Assembly: GCF_020073745.1 (NCBI RefSeq)
Contig: NZ_JAIRAU010000008.1
Location: 186,001-250,000 of the forward strand
Reading direction: 5' to 3'
Length of the DNA stretch: 64,000 bases
Source: Nannocystis pusilla
GTDB taxonomy: Bacteria; Myxococcota_A; Polyangia; Nannocystales; Nannocystaceae
A program made the position numbers and the translations under genes. Numbering within the stretch: position 1 is the first letter of the stretch; the number at the start of each line of letters is the position of its first letter. The notes under the pieces are model-generated. The model worked only from the letters and a program-made list of their open reading frames with translations, had not been told where the DNA came from and did no database searches. Shown piece by piece: positions 38,510 through 46,899 of this stretch.

Positions 38510-38590
38510 TGCGCAGAGAGGGATTCGAACCCTCAAGCCCGCGAGGGCCTGGCCACATGGGCCCACGTATACCACTTCCGCCACCTGCGC
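38510..38590 (-). tRNA. Degenerate tRNA-Leu-like element
   Basis: The acceptor stem (GCGCAGG), T arm and discriminator A match the neighbouring Leu tRNAs. The anticodon arm does not fold as a 5-bp stem with a 7-base loop; only GGCC-CATGT-GGCC pairs. If aligned by position the anticodon would read GTG. Probably a tRNA pseudogene or a non-decoding tRNA-like RNA. A further fragment resembling T-arm/variable-arm sequence lies at 38471-38492. Confidence 0.55.
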
Positions 38591-38643
38591 GTGTCTTCTG
38601 CTCGCTAGACTTCCTTTAAAAATAGGAACTAAAGAATCAAGGA

Positions 38644-38729
38644 TGCGCAGGGAGGGACTCGAACCCTCACGCCCCGTCCGGGGCCTGGCGTTCTGAGCGC
38701 CAGTCGTCTACCAATTCCGTCACCTGCGC
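38644..38729 (-). tRNA. tRNA-Leu (CAG)
   Basis: An 86-nt class II tRNA: acceptor GCGCAGG/CCTGCGC, anticodon stem TGGCG/CGCCA with loop CTCAGAA (anticodon CAG), long variable arm, T loop TTCGAGT, discriminator A. CCA is not encoded. Confidence 0.9.
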
Positions 38730-38796
38730 GTACGTACGTCCTCGTCTCGATGCCATGCCCCACCATCGAGGCGTCTCGTTCTTCCGCTCGCAATCA

Positions 38797-38883
38797 TGCG
38801 CAGGGAGGGATTCGAACCCTCACGCCCCATCCGGGGCCTGGCGTTCTGAGCGCCAGCCGTCTACCAGGTTCCGTCACCTGCGC
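38797..38883 (-). tRNA. tRNA-Leu (CAG), second copy
   Basis: Nearly identical to the Leu tRNA at 38644, with one extra base in the D loop and a few changes in the variable arm. Loop CTCAGAA, anticodon CAG. CCA is not encoded. Confidence 0.88.
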
Positions 38884-38912
38884 CTGTCTCTCTCGTCCAT
38901 CATCCAAAAAAG

Positions 38913-38994
38913 TCCGCGGGGCAGGAATCGAACCCGCCTGCGCCGAAGCGCCCCCGGTGTACAGCCGGCTGTCCCCCATTGAGACGTCCCGCGG
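38913..38994 (-). tRNA. tRNA-Tyr-like (GTA), C1-G72 type
   Basis: Acceptor CCGCGGG/CCCGCGG, D stem GTC/GAC, anticodon loop CTGTACA (GTA), long variable arm with a GCGC-TTCG-GCGC hairpin, T stem GCGGG/CCTGC. Base 8 is A instead of U, the first pair is C1-G72 rather than the bacterial G1-C72, and base 37 is C. The anticodon stem has one G-G mismatch. A run of six T follows two bases after the discriminator. Confidence 0.7.
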
Positions 38995-39038
38995 GAAATT
39001 CTCCCGGTCTTCTCTCTTCATTCTCTTCAAAAAAGCCA

Positions 39039-39124
39039 TGCGCAGGGAGGGACTCGAACCCTCACGCCCCCAGCGGGACCTGGCGAACTCAACGCCAGCC
39101 GTCTACCAATTCCGTCACCTGCGC
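39039..39124 (-). tRNA. tRNA-Leu (GAG)
   Basis: Same acceptor and T arm as the other Leu copies. Anticodon stem TGGCG/CGCCA with loop TTGAGTT, anticodon GAG; base 37 is T, unusual for a decoding tRNA. A T6 run follows shortly after the 3' end. CCA is not encoded. Confidence 0.83.
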
Positions 39125-39148
39125 GTATTTTCGTTCATTTTCAAAAAG

Positions 39149-39231
39149 TCCACGGGGCAGGGATCGAACCTGCCTGCGCCGAAGCGCCGTCGGGTTACAG
39201 CCGACTGCCCCACCATTGAGGCGTCCCGTGG
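39149..39231 (-). tRNA. tRNA-Tyr-like (GTA), C1-G72 type, second copy
   Basis: Acceptor CCACGGG/CCCGTGG, D stem GCC/GGC, perfect anticodon stem GTCGG/CCGAC with loop CTGTAAC (GTA), variable-arm hairpin GCGC-TTCG-GCGC, T stem GCAGG/CCTGC. As in the other copy, base 8 is A and the first pair is C1-G72. All stems pair, including compensatory changes against the first copy, which argues that it is functional. Confidence 0.78.
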
Positions 39232-39258
39232 GATTTTCCCAATCGGATCCTCGCACCA

Positions 39259-39344
39259 TGCGCAGGGAGGGACTCGAACCCTCACGCCCCTCCCGGAGCC
39301 CGGCGTTTTGAATGCCGGTTGTCTGCCGATTCCAGCACCTGCGC
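39259..39344 (-). tRNA. tRNA-Leu (CAA)
   Basis: Acceptor and T arm as in the other Leu copies. Anticodon loop TTCAAAA, anticodon CAA (UUG codons), with an A-C mismatch closing the loop. CCA is not encoded. Confidence 0.83.
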
Positions 39345-39395
39345 GAACAGCCCTGTGTCTCTCTTTCTTTTATAAGATCGATCTCTCGTGACTCA

Positions 39396-39478
39396 TGCGC
39401 AGAGAGGGACTCGAACCCTCACGCCCGCCGGGCCTGGCGCTCTCATCGCCAGTTGTCTACCAGTTCCAGCACCTGCGC
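39396..39478 (-). tRNA. tRNA-Leu (GAG), second copy
   Basis: Class II tRNA with anticodon stem TGGCG/CGCCA and loop ATGAGAG, anticodon GAG. The variable arm is 3 nt shorter than in the copy at 39039. CCA is not encoded. Confidence 0.86.
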
Positions 39479-39527
39479 GAATTGTCGTCCTCGCCCCTCA
39501 GGCCTTCCGTGGCCCGAGTACGGGGGA

Positions 39528-39602
39528 TCGGGGCAGCGGGATTCGAACCCACGACCTTCTGTGCCCAAGACAGACGCTCTGACCAGGCTGAGCCATGCCC
39601 CG
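39528..39602 (-). tRNA. tRNA-Pro (TGG)
   Basis: Class I tRNA: acceptor CGGGGCA/TGCCCCG, anticodon stem TCTGT/ACAGA with loop CTTGGGC (TGG), T stem GTGGG/CCCGC, discriminator A. It is the first gene of the minus-strand array. CCA is not encoded. Confidence 0.9.
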
Positions 39603-40153
39603 AGACGATTGATGGGACCTCGCGCGAGTGGCACTGTCACATGCCCGCCCGACACGACCCCGCGGAGGTGCGACGATTCGGATGTCTCCCGCGCCCGTCG
39701 CGGCGCACGCCCGCACCCCCGACCGGGGCGCCCTGCGTCACAGGGGTAGATACGGGCCCGAATACGGCAAATACGGCTGTGGGAGGACCAACAGCGCGGG
39801 GAGCGGCAGGAGCTTCGCCGTGAGCGGCTGGCCCTGGAGCTTCGACCCGGTGATGTGCTGATGGTTCGCCACGACGTTCACCCTGACTCGGTCCGCGGTT
39901 TGTACAGCACGCCGAATCGCGGGTCAAGCCCCTCGCACGATTTTTCTCGCGATGCGGTGATTGGCCGGGCCTTCTATGATGATACGCGCCCCTGACCGCT
40001 CCCGCGGCGCGCCGAGCCCGGCGAATCCGCGCACCGTCCTCTCGTCATTGCGCCGCTCGTCGTCCCCCGCGCCCGACGTCCGTGCGGGAACATCCGGGGC
40101 AGCCGGGGCCGAGCTCTCGTCCCCGCGCGTCGCTCGTGTATGCTCGCGGCCGC
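39603..40153. other. Non-coding gap upstream of the tRNA array
   Basis: 551 bp between the divergent tRNA array and the hemolysin III gene. Only a good minus-strand promoter (39899-39927) was recognised. The open frames here show no protein-like composition or family similarity. Confidence 0.6.
39899..39927 (-). promoter_or_regulatory. Sigma-70-type promoter facing the tRNA array
   Basis: On the minus strand TTGACC (39927-39922) and TACAAA (39904-39899) are separated by exactly 17 bp, a near-consensus housekeeping promoter that stands out in this GC-rich DNA. It points toward the tRNA-Pro gene about 300 bp away, with no open gene between, so it probably drives the array. Confidence 0.55.
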
Positions 40154-40813
40154 GTGTCCGAACGCCGCTCGCCGACCTCCCCGACCTCCTCGGTCCTGCG
40201 CCCGCGCCTGCGCGGGGTCGCCGACATCTACGCGGCCACCACCGCCGTCCCGGCGGCGATCGCCCTCGTCCTGTGCGCCCGCGAGGGCGCCGCCACCCTC
40301 GCCGCCCTCGTCTACGGCGTCTCCCTGGTCGTCCTGCTGGTCGGCAGCGCGGTCTACCACCTCCCGGGCTGGCCGCTGCGCACCGCCCTGTGGCTGCGGA
40401 AGCTCGATCACGCCAACATCTACCTCCTCATCGCCGGCACCGCGACCCCGCTCGCGCTCGCGCTCGACGGCTCCGCCACCGTGTGGCTCCTGGCCGCCAT
40501 GTGGGCCGCCGCCGCCCTCGGGATCGTCAAGACGTTCGCCTGGCCCCACGCCCCGCGCAAGCTCAGCGCGGCGCTCTACGTGGCGATGGGCTGCGTCACC
40601 CTGCCGACCGCCCCGGCCCTCCGCGCCGCTGCCGACGAGGTGTTCCTCCTGTTCGTCGCCGGCGGGTTGCTCTATGTCGTCGGGGCCGTGGTCTACGCCC
40701 TCCGCTGGCCCAATCCGGCGCCCCTCGTGTTCGGTTATCACGAGCTCTTTCACGTATTTGTGTTCAGCGCCGCCCTGGTCCACTACCTGGCGATCTGGAC
40801 TCTGGTCACCTGA
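40154..40813 (+). CDS. Hemolysin III / PAQR-family membrane protein
   Basis: A GTG start at 40154 gives 219 residues with seven likely membrane segments. The PAQR signature motifs are present: SAVYHLPGWP (about 65-74), KLDHANIYLLIAGTATPLAL (about 85-104) and FGYHELFHVFVFSAALVHYL near the C-terminus. These hold the Ser/Asp/His metal site shared with adiponectin receptors. Bacterial members (YqfA/HlyIII) are implicated in membrane lipid homeostasis or ceramidase-like hydrolysis; true haemolysin activity is doubtful. The frame is open further upstream (ATG at 40082), but the family N-terminus fits the GTG. Stands alone. Confidence 0.86.
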   Translation: MSERRSPTSPTSSVLRPRLRGVADIYAATTAVPAAIALVLCAREGAATLAALVYGVSLVVLLVGSAVYHLPGWPLRTALWLRKLDHANIYLLIAGTATPLALALDGSATVWLLAAMWAAAALGIVKTFAWPHAPRKLSAALYVAMGCVTLPTAPALRAAADEVFLLFVAGGLLYVVGAVVYALRWPNPAPLVFGYHELFHVFVFSAALVHYLAIWTLVT

Positions 40814-41104
40814 GGCCGCCAGCGCTGGCCACGCAGGGCCGCGCGCATCCGGCCGGAACACCGTCGATCCGGGCCTCGACGATCCATGTCACGAGCCTGC
40901 TCCCGACGGGGCGCGGCCGACTCGCCGACGTTCTGTGGCCGGTCGCACTGGTCGCAGTTTTTCCAAACCCTCCGCGACTTCGACAGACCTTGACTCCGCC
41001 GCTGGATCAGGCCCTCTTAGCATAGAGCCTTGTCGAGTCCGCATCCGACTGTGCGCGCACCCGAACGGGGCGGCCGGAATGGCCGTCACGCCTCGAACGC
41101 GATC

Positions 41105-43762
41105 ATGGTGACCGGGTCCACAAGGACGACCATTGTCCCACATACGCTGCCCGACCCGATCGCCCTCGAACCGGGCCACGAGATCGGCCGCTTCACGGTC
41201 CTGTCATACCTCGGGGCCGGGGCGATGGGCATCGTCTACGCCGCCTACGACCCCGAGCTCGACCGCAAGGTCGCGCTCAAGGTCCTGCGACCGCAGGCCG
41301 CCCGCCCCGACAGCCACGGCCGCGTGCGCCTGCACGACGAGGCCCAGGCGATGGCCAAGGTCTCGCACCCCAACGTCGCCGTGGTCCACGAGGTCGGCCT
41401 CCACGACGACGGCATCTTCATCGCCCTGGAATTCATCCGCGGCGCCACGCTCCAGGCCTGGCTGTCCAAACAGCCGCGCAGCTGGACCGACATCCTCGAC
41501 GCGTTCATCCAGGCCGGCCGCGGCCTCGCGGCCGCCCACGCGGCCGGCCTCATTCACCGCGACTTCAAGCCGAGCAACGCGATGATCGGCGACGACGGCC
41601 GCGTCCGCGTCCTCGACTTCGGCCTGTCCTGCACGCCCGCCAAGGCCGGCCGCGAGGTCGTCGGCACCCCGGCGTACATGCCCCCGGAGCAGTTCCTCGG
41701 CCAGCACGTCGGCCCGGCCTCCGATCAGTTCAGCTTCTGCGCCTCGCTGTACCAGGCGCTGTTCGGTCAGCTGCCGTTCCCCGGCGACAGCGCCGACGAG
41801 CTGCGCCTCACGATCACCAGCGGCCAGGTCCGCAGCCCGCCGCGTCACGTCCGCGTGCCCTCGTGGCTCAGCGCCGCGATCCTGCGAGGATTGCGACAGG
41901 ACCCGAAGGACAGGTTCGCCAGCATGGAGGAGCTGCTGCGGACCCTCGATCACAACCGCACCCGCGCCCGCCGCACCCTGCTCGCCGCCGTCGCCGGGGC
42001 CGCGATCCTCGGGCTCGGCGGCGGCTACGTCGGCGCCCGCACGCCGCCTCCGGTCGATGTCTGCGGCGGCGGCGACGCGCACCTCGAGCAGGTGTGGAAC
42101 AGCGAGTCGCAGGCGGACATCCAGCGCACGTTCGACGACCTGCCGCCGGCGTTCGCGATCAACCTCTGGCCGCAGGCCCGCCGCGAGCTCGACGAGTACG
42201 GCGAGCGCTGGAAGACCGACTTCCGCCGCGCCTGCGAGGCGCGCCGGCGCGGCGAGTTCTCCGAGGAGCTGGCGACCCGCAGCGCGGTCTGCTTCGAGCG
42301 GGCCCGCGCCGCGCTGGCGGCCGCGGTGGTCGTGCTGCGCGAGGCCGACGCCGACGTGGCCCTGCACGCGCTCGAGGTCGCGACGTCGCTGCCCGACCCC
42401 GCCGAGTGTGGCAGCAGCGCCGGCCTCGTCGCCCACACCGGGGTCTCGCGGGACATCGGCACGGCGCTGCGCCGCGAGCGGGTCATGGCCGAGCTCGAGG
42501 TCGTGAAGGTGCACGCGCGGGCCGGCCGGACCCCGACGGCGATCGAGCTGGCCGACGCCGTGATCGCCGAGGCCCACGCCCTCGGCGACCGGCCGACGCT
42601 CGCGCAGGCGTACCTCCACCGCGGCCGCCTCGACCTCGAGAGCGACCCGAGCCGCGCCGAACCATTCCTCACCCGCGCCTTCGTCGTCGCCATCGGCGCC
42701 GGCGAGGACAGCCGCGTCGCCGAGGCCCTGACCCTGCGCCTCTACGCCCGCAGCCGCATCCCGGGCGGCCTGCAGGGCGCCTTCGAAGACCTCGAGGTCG
42801 TCAAGGCGCTGCTGCCTCGCCTCGGCATGCCGCCCAACCTGCGCGCCCTCATGGCCAACAACGCCGGCGCGCTCCACCTCGTCGCCGGCGACGCCGAGCG
42901 CAGCCAGACCCTCCTGCAAGAGTCGCTGGTGCTGCGCCGCGCCGCCGGCGGGGACGACCTCGAGGTCGGCAAGACGCTCGGCAACCTCGCCCTGCAGGCG
43001 GCCGACCCGGCGCGCAGCCGGCAGTACATCGGCGACGCGCTCGACATCTTCGAGGACAACCTCGGGCCCGCCCACCCCGACACCATGGGCGTACGGATCC
43101 TCGCCGGCGCGCTCGCGCAGGACCCCCAGGACGCCATGCTGCTGCTCGAGCGCGGCTGCGACGCCCTCGACGAGTACCGCCCCGACGACCTGCGCGAGCG
43201 CGCCGAATGTCTACAGCACCTCGCCGCGCACGCGCGCGACGCCGGCGAGGTCGCGATCGCCGACGCGGCGATCCTGCGCGCCCGCGCGTTGCTCGAGCAG
43301 CTGCCCGAGCCCGATCCGCGCTCGCCCTATCGCGCCGACCACGCGCTCATCCGCGGCCACGCGGGCCTGGTCGACGGCACCCACACCGACGTGCTGCCAT
43401 ACCTCGAGGCCACGGTCGACGAGCTGCGCGGCCCGGAATGGTGGCAGCGCCGCAAGGTCGCCGAGATCGAGCTCTGCATCGGCCTTCACCGGCTGGCCCT
43501 CGGGGACGTCCCAGGGGCCCGGCGCGCCCTCGAGGCCAGCGTCGACACATTCGCGCAGATCGCCGACAAGGCGCACGACAACCTGTTGCCGCGCAACCTC
43601 GCCGGCTCGCGGCTCGCGCTCGTGGACGCCCTGATCGCCGACGACGAGCGCGAGAAGGCCGCGCAGGTGCTCGCAGACGCGGAATCATGGTACCGCGGCG
43701 CGGGGGGCGAATTCGCCTGGCGACTACCCGCAATCATCGCGCGCCGTCAATTGCTAGAGTGA
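41105..43762 (+). CDS. Ser/Thr protein kinase with C-terminal TPR-like region
   Basis: From the ATG at 41105 the product has 885 residues; a TTG at 41030 is also in frame. The kinase domain covers about 25-290: P-loop GAGAMG, Lys59, catalytic Asp153 in HRDFKPSN, Asp171 in DFGLS, APE-like MPPEQ. A membrane span follows (TLLAAVAGAAILGLGGGYVG, about 312-331). The outer region of about 550 residues is helical, with TPR-like pairs (TPTAIELADAVIAEAHALGD, LVAGDAERSQTLLQESLVLR). Such receptor kinases are abundant in Nannocystaceae and couple outside signals to phosphorylation. No partner gene is linked; the ADYC pair follows. Confidence 0.9.
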   Translation: MVTGSTRTTIVPHTLPDPIALEPGHEIGRFTVLSYLGAGAMGIVYAAYDPELDRKVALKVLRPQAARPDSHGRVRLHDEAQAMAKVSHPNVAVVHEVGLHDDGIFIALEFIRGATLQAWLSKQPRSWTDILDAFIQAGRGLAAAHAAGLIHRDFKPSNAMIGDDGRVRVLDFGLSCTPAKAGREVVGTPAYMPPEQFLGQHVGPASDQFSFCASLYQALFGQLPFPGDSADELRLTITSGQVRSPPRHVRVPSWLSAAILRGLRQDPKDRFASMEELLRTLDHNRTRARRTLLAAVAGAAILGLGGGYVGARTPPPVDVCGGGDAHLEQVWNSESQADIQRTFDDLPPAFAINLWPQARRELDEYGERWKTDFRRACEARRRGEFSEELATRSAVCFERARAALAAAVVVLREADADVALHALEVATSLPDPAECGSSAGLVAHTGVSRDIGTALRRERVMAELEVVKVHARAGRTPTAIELADAVIAEAHALGDRPTLAQAYLHRGRLDLESDPSRAEPFLTRAFVVAIGAGEDSRVAEALTLRLYARSRIPGGLQGAFEDLEVVKALLPRLGMPPNLRALMANNAGALHLVAGDAERSQTLLQESLVLRRAAGGDDLEVGKTLGNLALQAADPARSRQYIGDALDIFEDNLGPAHPDTMGVRILAGALAQDPQDAMLLLERGCDALDEYRPDDLRERAECLQHLAAHARDAGEVAIADAAILRARALLEQLPEPDPRSPYRADHALIRGHAGLVDGTHTDVLPYLEATVDELRGPEWWQRRKVAEIELCIGLHRLALGDVPGARRALEASVDTFAQIADKAHDNLLPRNLAGSRLALVDALIADDEREKAAQVLADAESWYRGAGGEFAWRLPAIIARRQLLE

Positions 43763-43893
43763 TTCAATCGCGGCATCCTCGCACTCGCGCGGGGACGCCG
43801 CCGCCGCCGCCGCTGCGGCCGAATGCGATTCAATAACGGCACCTCGAGTCCGTCTCGAGTGGCGCATCGCACAATCGATAACCCGGAGGATAT

Positions 43894-44856
43894 ATGCCCC
43901 ACCGTCGAATGTTCAGCGTTATCGTGTCTCTGTTCGCCCTCATCGCGGGGTGCGACGACCCCGAGGTCGACGATACACAATTCCGCCCCTACAATTGCCC
44001 GACGTGGCAGTGCGGCTTCAATTCCGCCGAGGTCAACGGGCGCTCGATCGGCGAGCTCAACCTCGACGGCGAGGCCAACGGCGACGGCGTGCGGATCGTC
44101 GGCTTCCTGGCGCCGCAGGGGCTACTCGGCAATTTCAGCCTCGCCACCGAGGGCGACGCGCTGGTGGCTCGCAACCCCGCCGGCCAGGTCCTGCGGGGCG
44201 CGCAGCTGATCGGCGCGATCATCCTCGTCAAACGGGACGGCTTGCTCGAGCTGCCGCTCCCGATCACCGTGCTCGGCTATGAGGAGATCGACTCGTGGGC
44301 CGAGGGCGCGGCCAAGGTCCCGACCTACGCGCTGCTCTATCCCGACCTGTCGTCTTTGTTGGGAGTGCGTAATGTCTGCAACGGCGACCTTCTCGACACG
44401 CTGGCGACCGCCGTGACGGTGATCGGCGGCGAGACCTATGACCTCGCCGGCAAGACCGTCCAGCCGAACAGGCCGCGCTGGCTGACCCTCGCGTGCGCCG
44501 GCTCGGCCGCGGCCAAGCTGCGGCTGATGAACTACGGCCCGCACGCCGACTTCGACGGGGCCGGCCACCCCTCGACCGTGGCCCAGCGGCAGGCGACGAT
44601 CAAGATGATCACCGCCGACTATTGCGGCACGGGTCACAGTTACACCGCGAACGGCACCGCGGTACAATGGGAGAACTACGGCGGCACGGTGGTGTCGCCG
44701 GGCAGCCACGGCGACACCGAGGCGATCTGGACCGGCGCCGGAGCAGTCTGCCTCGACGCCACGCGCGTGCCCGACGCCGCCGTCGAGTGCTCCTTGCCCT
44801 CGTGTTCGAGCTACGACGGTCCGCTCGGCGAATGGTCGACCTACGTGCCTCACTGA
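43894..44856 (+). CDS. ADYC-domain lipoprotein, copy 1
   Basis: 320 residues with a strong ribosome site (GGAGGA, 3 bases before the ATG) and a lipoprotein signal (ALIAGC). The hallmark is MITADYCGTG near residue 235. Other conserved blocks are RPYNCPTWQCGFNSAEVNGR at the mature N-terminus, VPTYALLYPDLSSLLGVRNV and CAGSAAAKLRLMNYG. The family is named for the ADYC motif and is of unknown function. The six or more conserved Cys suggest a disulfide-rich secreted fold. A tandem paralogue follows 200 bp on; a third is at 49429-50391. Confidence 0.9.
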   Translation: MPHRRMFSVIVSLFALIAGCDDPEVDDTQFRPYNCPTWQCGFNSAEVNGRSIGELNLDGEANGDGVRIVGFLAPQGLLGNFSLATEGDALVARNPAGQVLRGAQLIGAIILVKRDGLLELPLPITVLGYEEIDSWAEGAAKVPTYALLYPDLSSLLGVRNVCNGDLLDTLATAVTVIGGETYDLAGKTVQPNRPRWLTLACAGSAAAKLRLMNYGPHADFDGAGHPSTVAQRQATIKMITADYCGTGHSYTANGTAVQWENYGGTVVSPGSHGDTEAIWTGAGAVCLDATRVPDAAVECSLPSCSSYDGPLGEWSTYVPH

Positions 44857-45043
44857 TCGTCACCAGGGGCGTGGCACGTGCCTATCATCAGACGCCGCCG
44901 CATCGCTCATTCACGTGTGTCGAGAGCGGCGGCGGCCTCGCACCTCCACGCCTCGATCCGCGCCGGTCGGCCGCGGCGTCGCCATAAACACGATTATGTC
45001 GACCGCCTTCCTCCGGCCGCGCGACGGGCCTCACAGTGGGGAT

Positions 45044-46021
45044 ATGACAGGAGGAATCATACCATCCAGGCGACCACACACATTCTTCACGGCGGCCGCG
45101 GCGCTCGTCGTGGGGTGCGCCGACCTCGCGGGTGAGGACAGCGAGATGCGGCCCTACAATTGCCCGACCTGGCAATGCGGCTTCAACGCCGCCGAGGTCA
45201 ACGGCCGGGCGATCCGCGAGCTCAACCTCGACGGCCTGGCCAACGACGACGGCCTGCGGATCGTCGGCTTCGTCGCCCCGGCCGGCCTCCTCGGCGGTTA
45301 CGAGCTCGACGTCGACGGCGACGAGTGGGTCGCGCGCAGCCCCCAGGGAAAGCTCCTGCGCGGCCCTCAATTGATCGGAGCGACGCTCCTGGTCGACGGG
45401 CCGGGCCTGCTCGCGCCCCCCGTGCCGCTCACGATCGCCGGCTATCAGGAGATCGACAGCTGGGCCGCGGGCGCGGCCAGGGTCCCGACCTACGCGCTCC
45501 TCTACCCCGACCTCGACGCCCTGCTCGGGGTCCGCAACGTGTGCACCGGCGACCTGCTCGACGTATTCGCCACCGCCGCGACCGTCCTCGCCGGCGAGAC
45601 CTACGACCTCGACGCCAAGACCGTCGAGCCCGGGCGCGACCGCTGGTTCACGATCGCCTGCGCCGGCTCGGCCGCGGCCAAGCTGCGGCTGATGAACTAC
45701 GGCCCGCACGCCGACTTCGACGGCGAGGGCCACCCCGCCAGCGCGGAGCAGCGCCAGGCCACGCTCAAGATGCTGACCGCCGACTACTGCGGCGACGGCG
45801 ACGGCTACACCCACAACCACGTGGCCCTGCAGTGGCAGAACAGCGGCGGCACGGTCGTCTCGCCCGGGCCCTGGGGCGTCCCCGAGGCGATCTGGGGCCC
45901 AGACGGCGCGCTGTGCCTCGACGCGACCCGGCTCGCCGACGCCGACGTGGCCTGCGCCCTCCCGGCCTGCGAAGACCTCTCGCTGGCCGACGGCGAGTGG
46001 GCGACCTACGTCCCCGGGTGA
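45044..46021 (+). CDS. ADYC-domain lipoprotein, copy 2, probable AUA start
   Basis: Highly similar to copy 1 (RPYNCPTWQCGFNAAEVNGR, MLTADYCGDG, CAGSAAAKLRLMNYGPHADF). The nearest ATG is at 45044 (325 residues) with only a weak upstream ribosome site. A perfect AGGAGG lies downstream of that ATG, and three bases after GGAGGA is ATA (45059), exactly where copy 1 has its ATG. Starting there gives 320 residues, the same as both paralogues. So the original start has probably mutated from ATG to ATA, and either AUA/AUC initiation or the upstream ATG is now used. Lipobox VVGC is retained either way. Confidence 0.85.
   Translation: MTGGIIPSRRPHTFFTAAAALVVGCADLAGEDSEMRPYNCPTWQCGFNAAEVNGRAIRELNLDGLANDDGLRIVGFVAPAGLLGGYELDVDGDEWVARSPQGKLLRGPQLIGATLLVDGPGLLAPPVPLTIAGYQEIDSWAAGAARVPTYALLYPDLDALLGVRNVCTGDLLDVFATAATVLAGETYDLDAKTVEPGRDRWFTIACAGSAAAKLRLMNYGPHADFDGEGHPASAEQRQATLKMLTADYCGDGDGYTHNHVALQWQNSGGTVVSPGPWGVPEAIWGPDGALCLDATRLADADVACALPACEDLSLADGEWATYVPG
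45049..45061 (+). promoter_or_regulatory. Shine-Dalgarno followed by ATA in place of ATG
   Basis: AGGAGG (45049-45054), then AATC, then ATA (45059-45061). The arrangement GGAGGA-N3-start is identical to 43885-43896 upstream of copy 1, where the start is ATG. This decides that the true ancestral start was at 45059. Confidence 0.6.
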
Positions 46022-46217
46022 GCGGGCGAGCGAGCAGGCCGATTGTCGTGACATGACCTCGAGGACATTGTCCGGAGCTCGGTGGCGCCCGCGCAGATCG
46101 GTCCACCCCGGCGCCGCGCGGCCCGCCCGCCCGCGCCAGGCGGGCTGGGCGGCGCGCTGAAGCGCCTGCGATCGACAGCACGTGGCACCGCGCCGCGAAT
46201 GCGCCCACCCCTGCGCC

Positions 46218-46880
46218 ATGCACAACCGCACGACTCCCCTGGTCACGCTCACGCTCGTGCTCGCCGCGGCGTGCTCGCGCACGAGCCCCGACACCAGCCC
46301 CCCGAGCCAGGTCTCGACCGACCTGCCGGCCACCAGCGGCAAGACCGACGACCCGGCAGCCGTGGCCGTCGCCGCGATGCCCGAGGACGCCAAGGTCAAG
46401 GCGCCGCCCGAGTACATGACGAACGACGACGAGATCTTCGGCGTCCTCAACGTCATGAACGAGGAGGAGATCAAGATGGCGGAGTTCGCCAAGAAGTGGG
46501 CCAAGGGCACCCGCGTCAAGGAGTACGCCGCGCTGATGATGACCGACCACGAGGCCTTCAAGTCGCGCGAGGGCGAGACCCGCGACCGGCTCGGCCTGCG
46601 CAAGACCGACAGCCGCCTGCGCGACGACATCAAGAACGACTCCAAGCAGAAGATGGAGGTGCTCGAGAAGGTCGAGAAGGGCGACCCGTTCGACAAGACG
46701 TACATCGACATCCAGGTCGACACCCACGCGATGTGGATCAACTTCATCGACACCAAGCTGATGCCGCACGCGCAGATGCCCGAGCTCCGCGTCGAGCTCA
46801 ACAACTTCCGCTCGACCCTCGAGCGGCACTACAACCAGGCCAAGGAGCTCCAGGCCTCCCTCACCGCGCCGAAGAGCTAG
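46218..46880 (+). CDS. DUF4142 (ferritin-like) lipoprotein
   Basis: From the ATG at 46218 the product has 220 residues with a lipoprotein signal (LVLAAAC). A Ser/Thr/Asp linker leads to a DUF4142 four-helix bundle: NVMNEEEIKMAEFAKKWA, EYAALMMTDHEAFKSREGE, FDKTYIDIQVDTHAMWINFI and MPELRVELNNFRSTLERHYN. DUF4142 proteins are periplasmic, ferritin-like in fold and linked to stress, but without proven iron binding; the DHE and DTH residues fall where metal ligands would sit. It stands alone before a 0.8-kb repeat-rich gap. Confidence 0.85.
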   Translation: MHNRTTPLVTLTLVLAAACSRTSPDTSPPSQVSTDLPATSGKTDDPAAVAVAAMPEDAKVKAPPEYMTNDDEIFGVLNVMNEEEIKMAEFAKKWAKGTRVKEYAALMMTDHEAFKSREGETRDRLGLRKTDSRLRDDIKNDSKQKMEVLEKVEKGDPFDKTYIDIQVDTHAMWINFIDTKLMPHAQMPELRVELNNFRSTLERHYNQAKELQASLTAPKS

Positions 46881-46899
46881 GAGCCTGACCGAGAGAAAC

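Noticed and set aside
39961..41025. A 354-codon plus-strand frame overlapping the hemolysin III gene
   Set aside because: It is out of frame with the PAQR protein, which has seven membrane segments and signature motifs; the overlapping product has Arg/Pro/Ala-rich composition only.
43793..43830. CCG triplet run upstream of ADYC copy 1
   Set aside because: Short GCC/CCG runs are expected at this base composition and no structure or gene effect could be argued.
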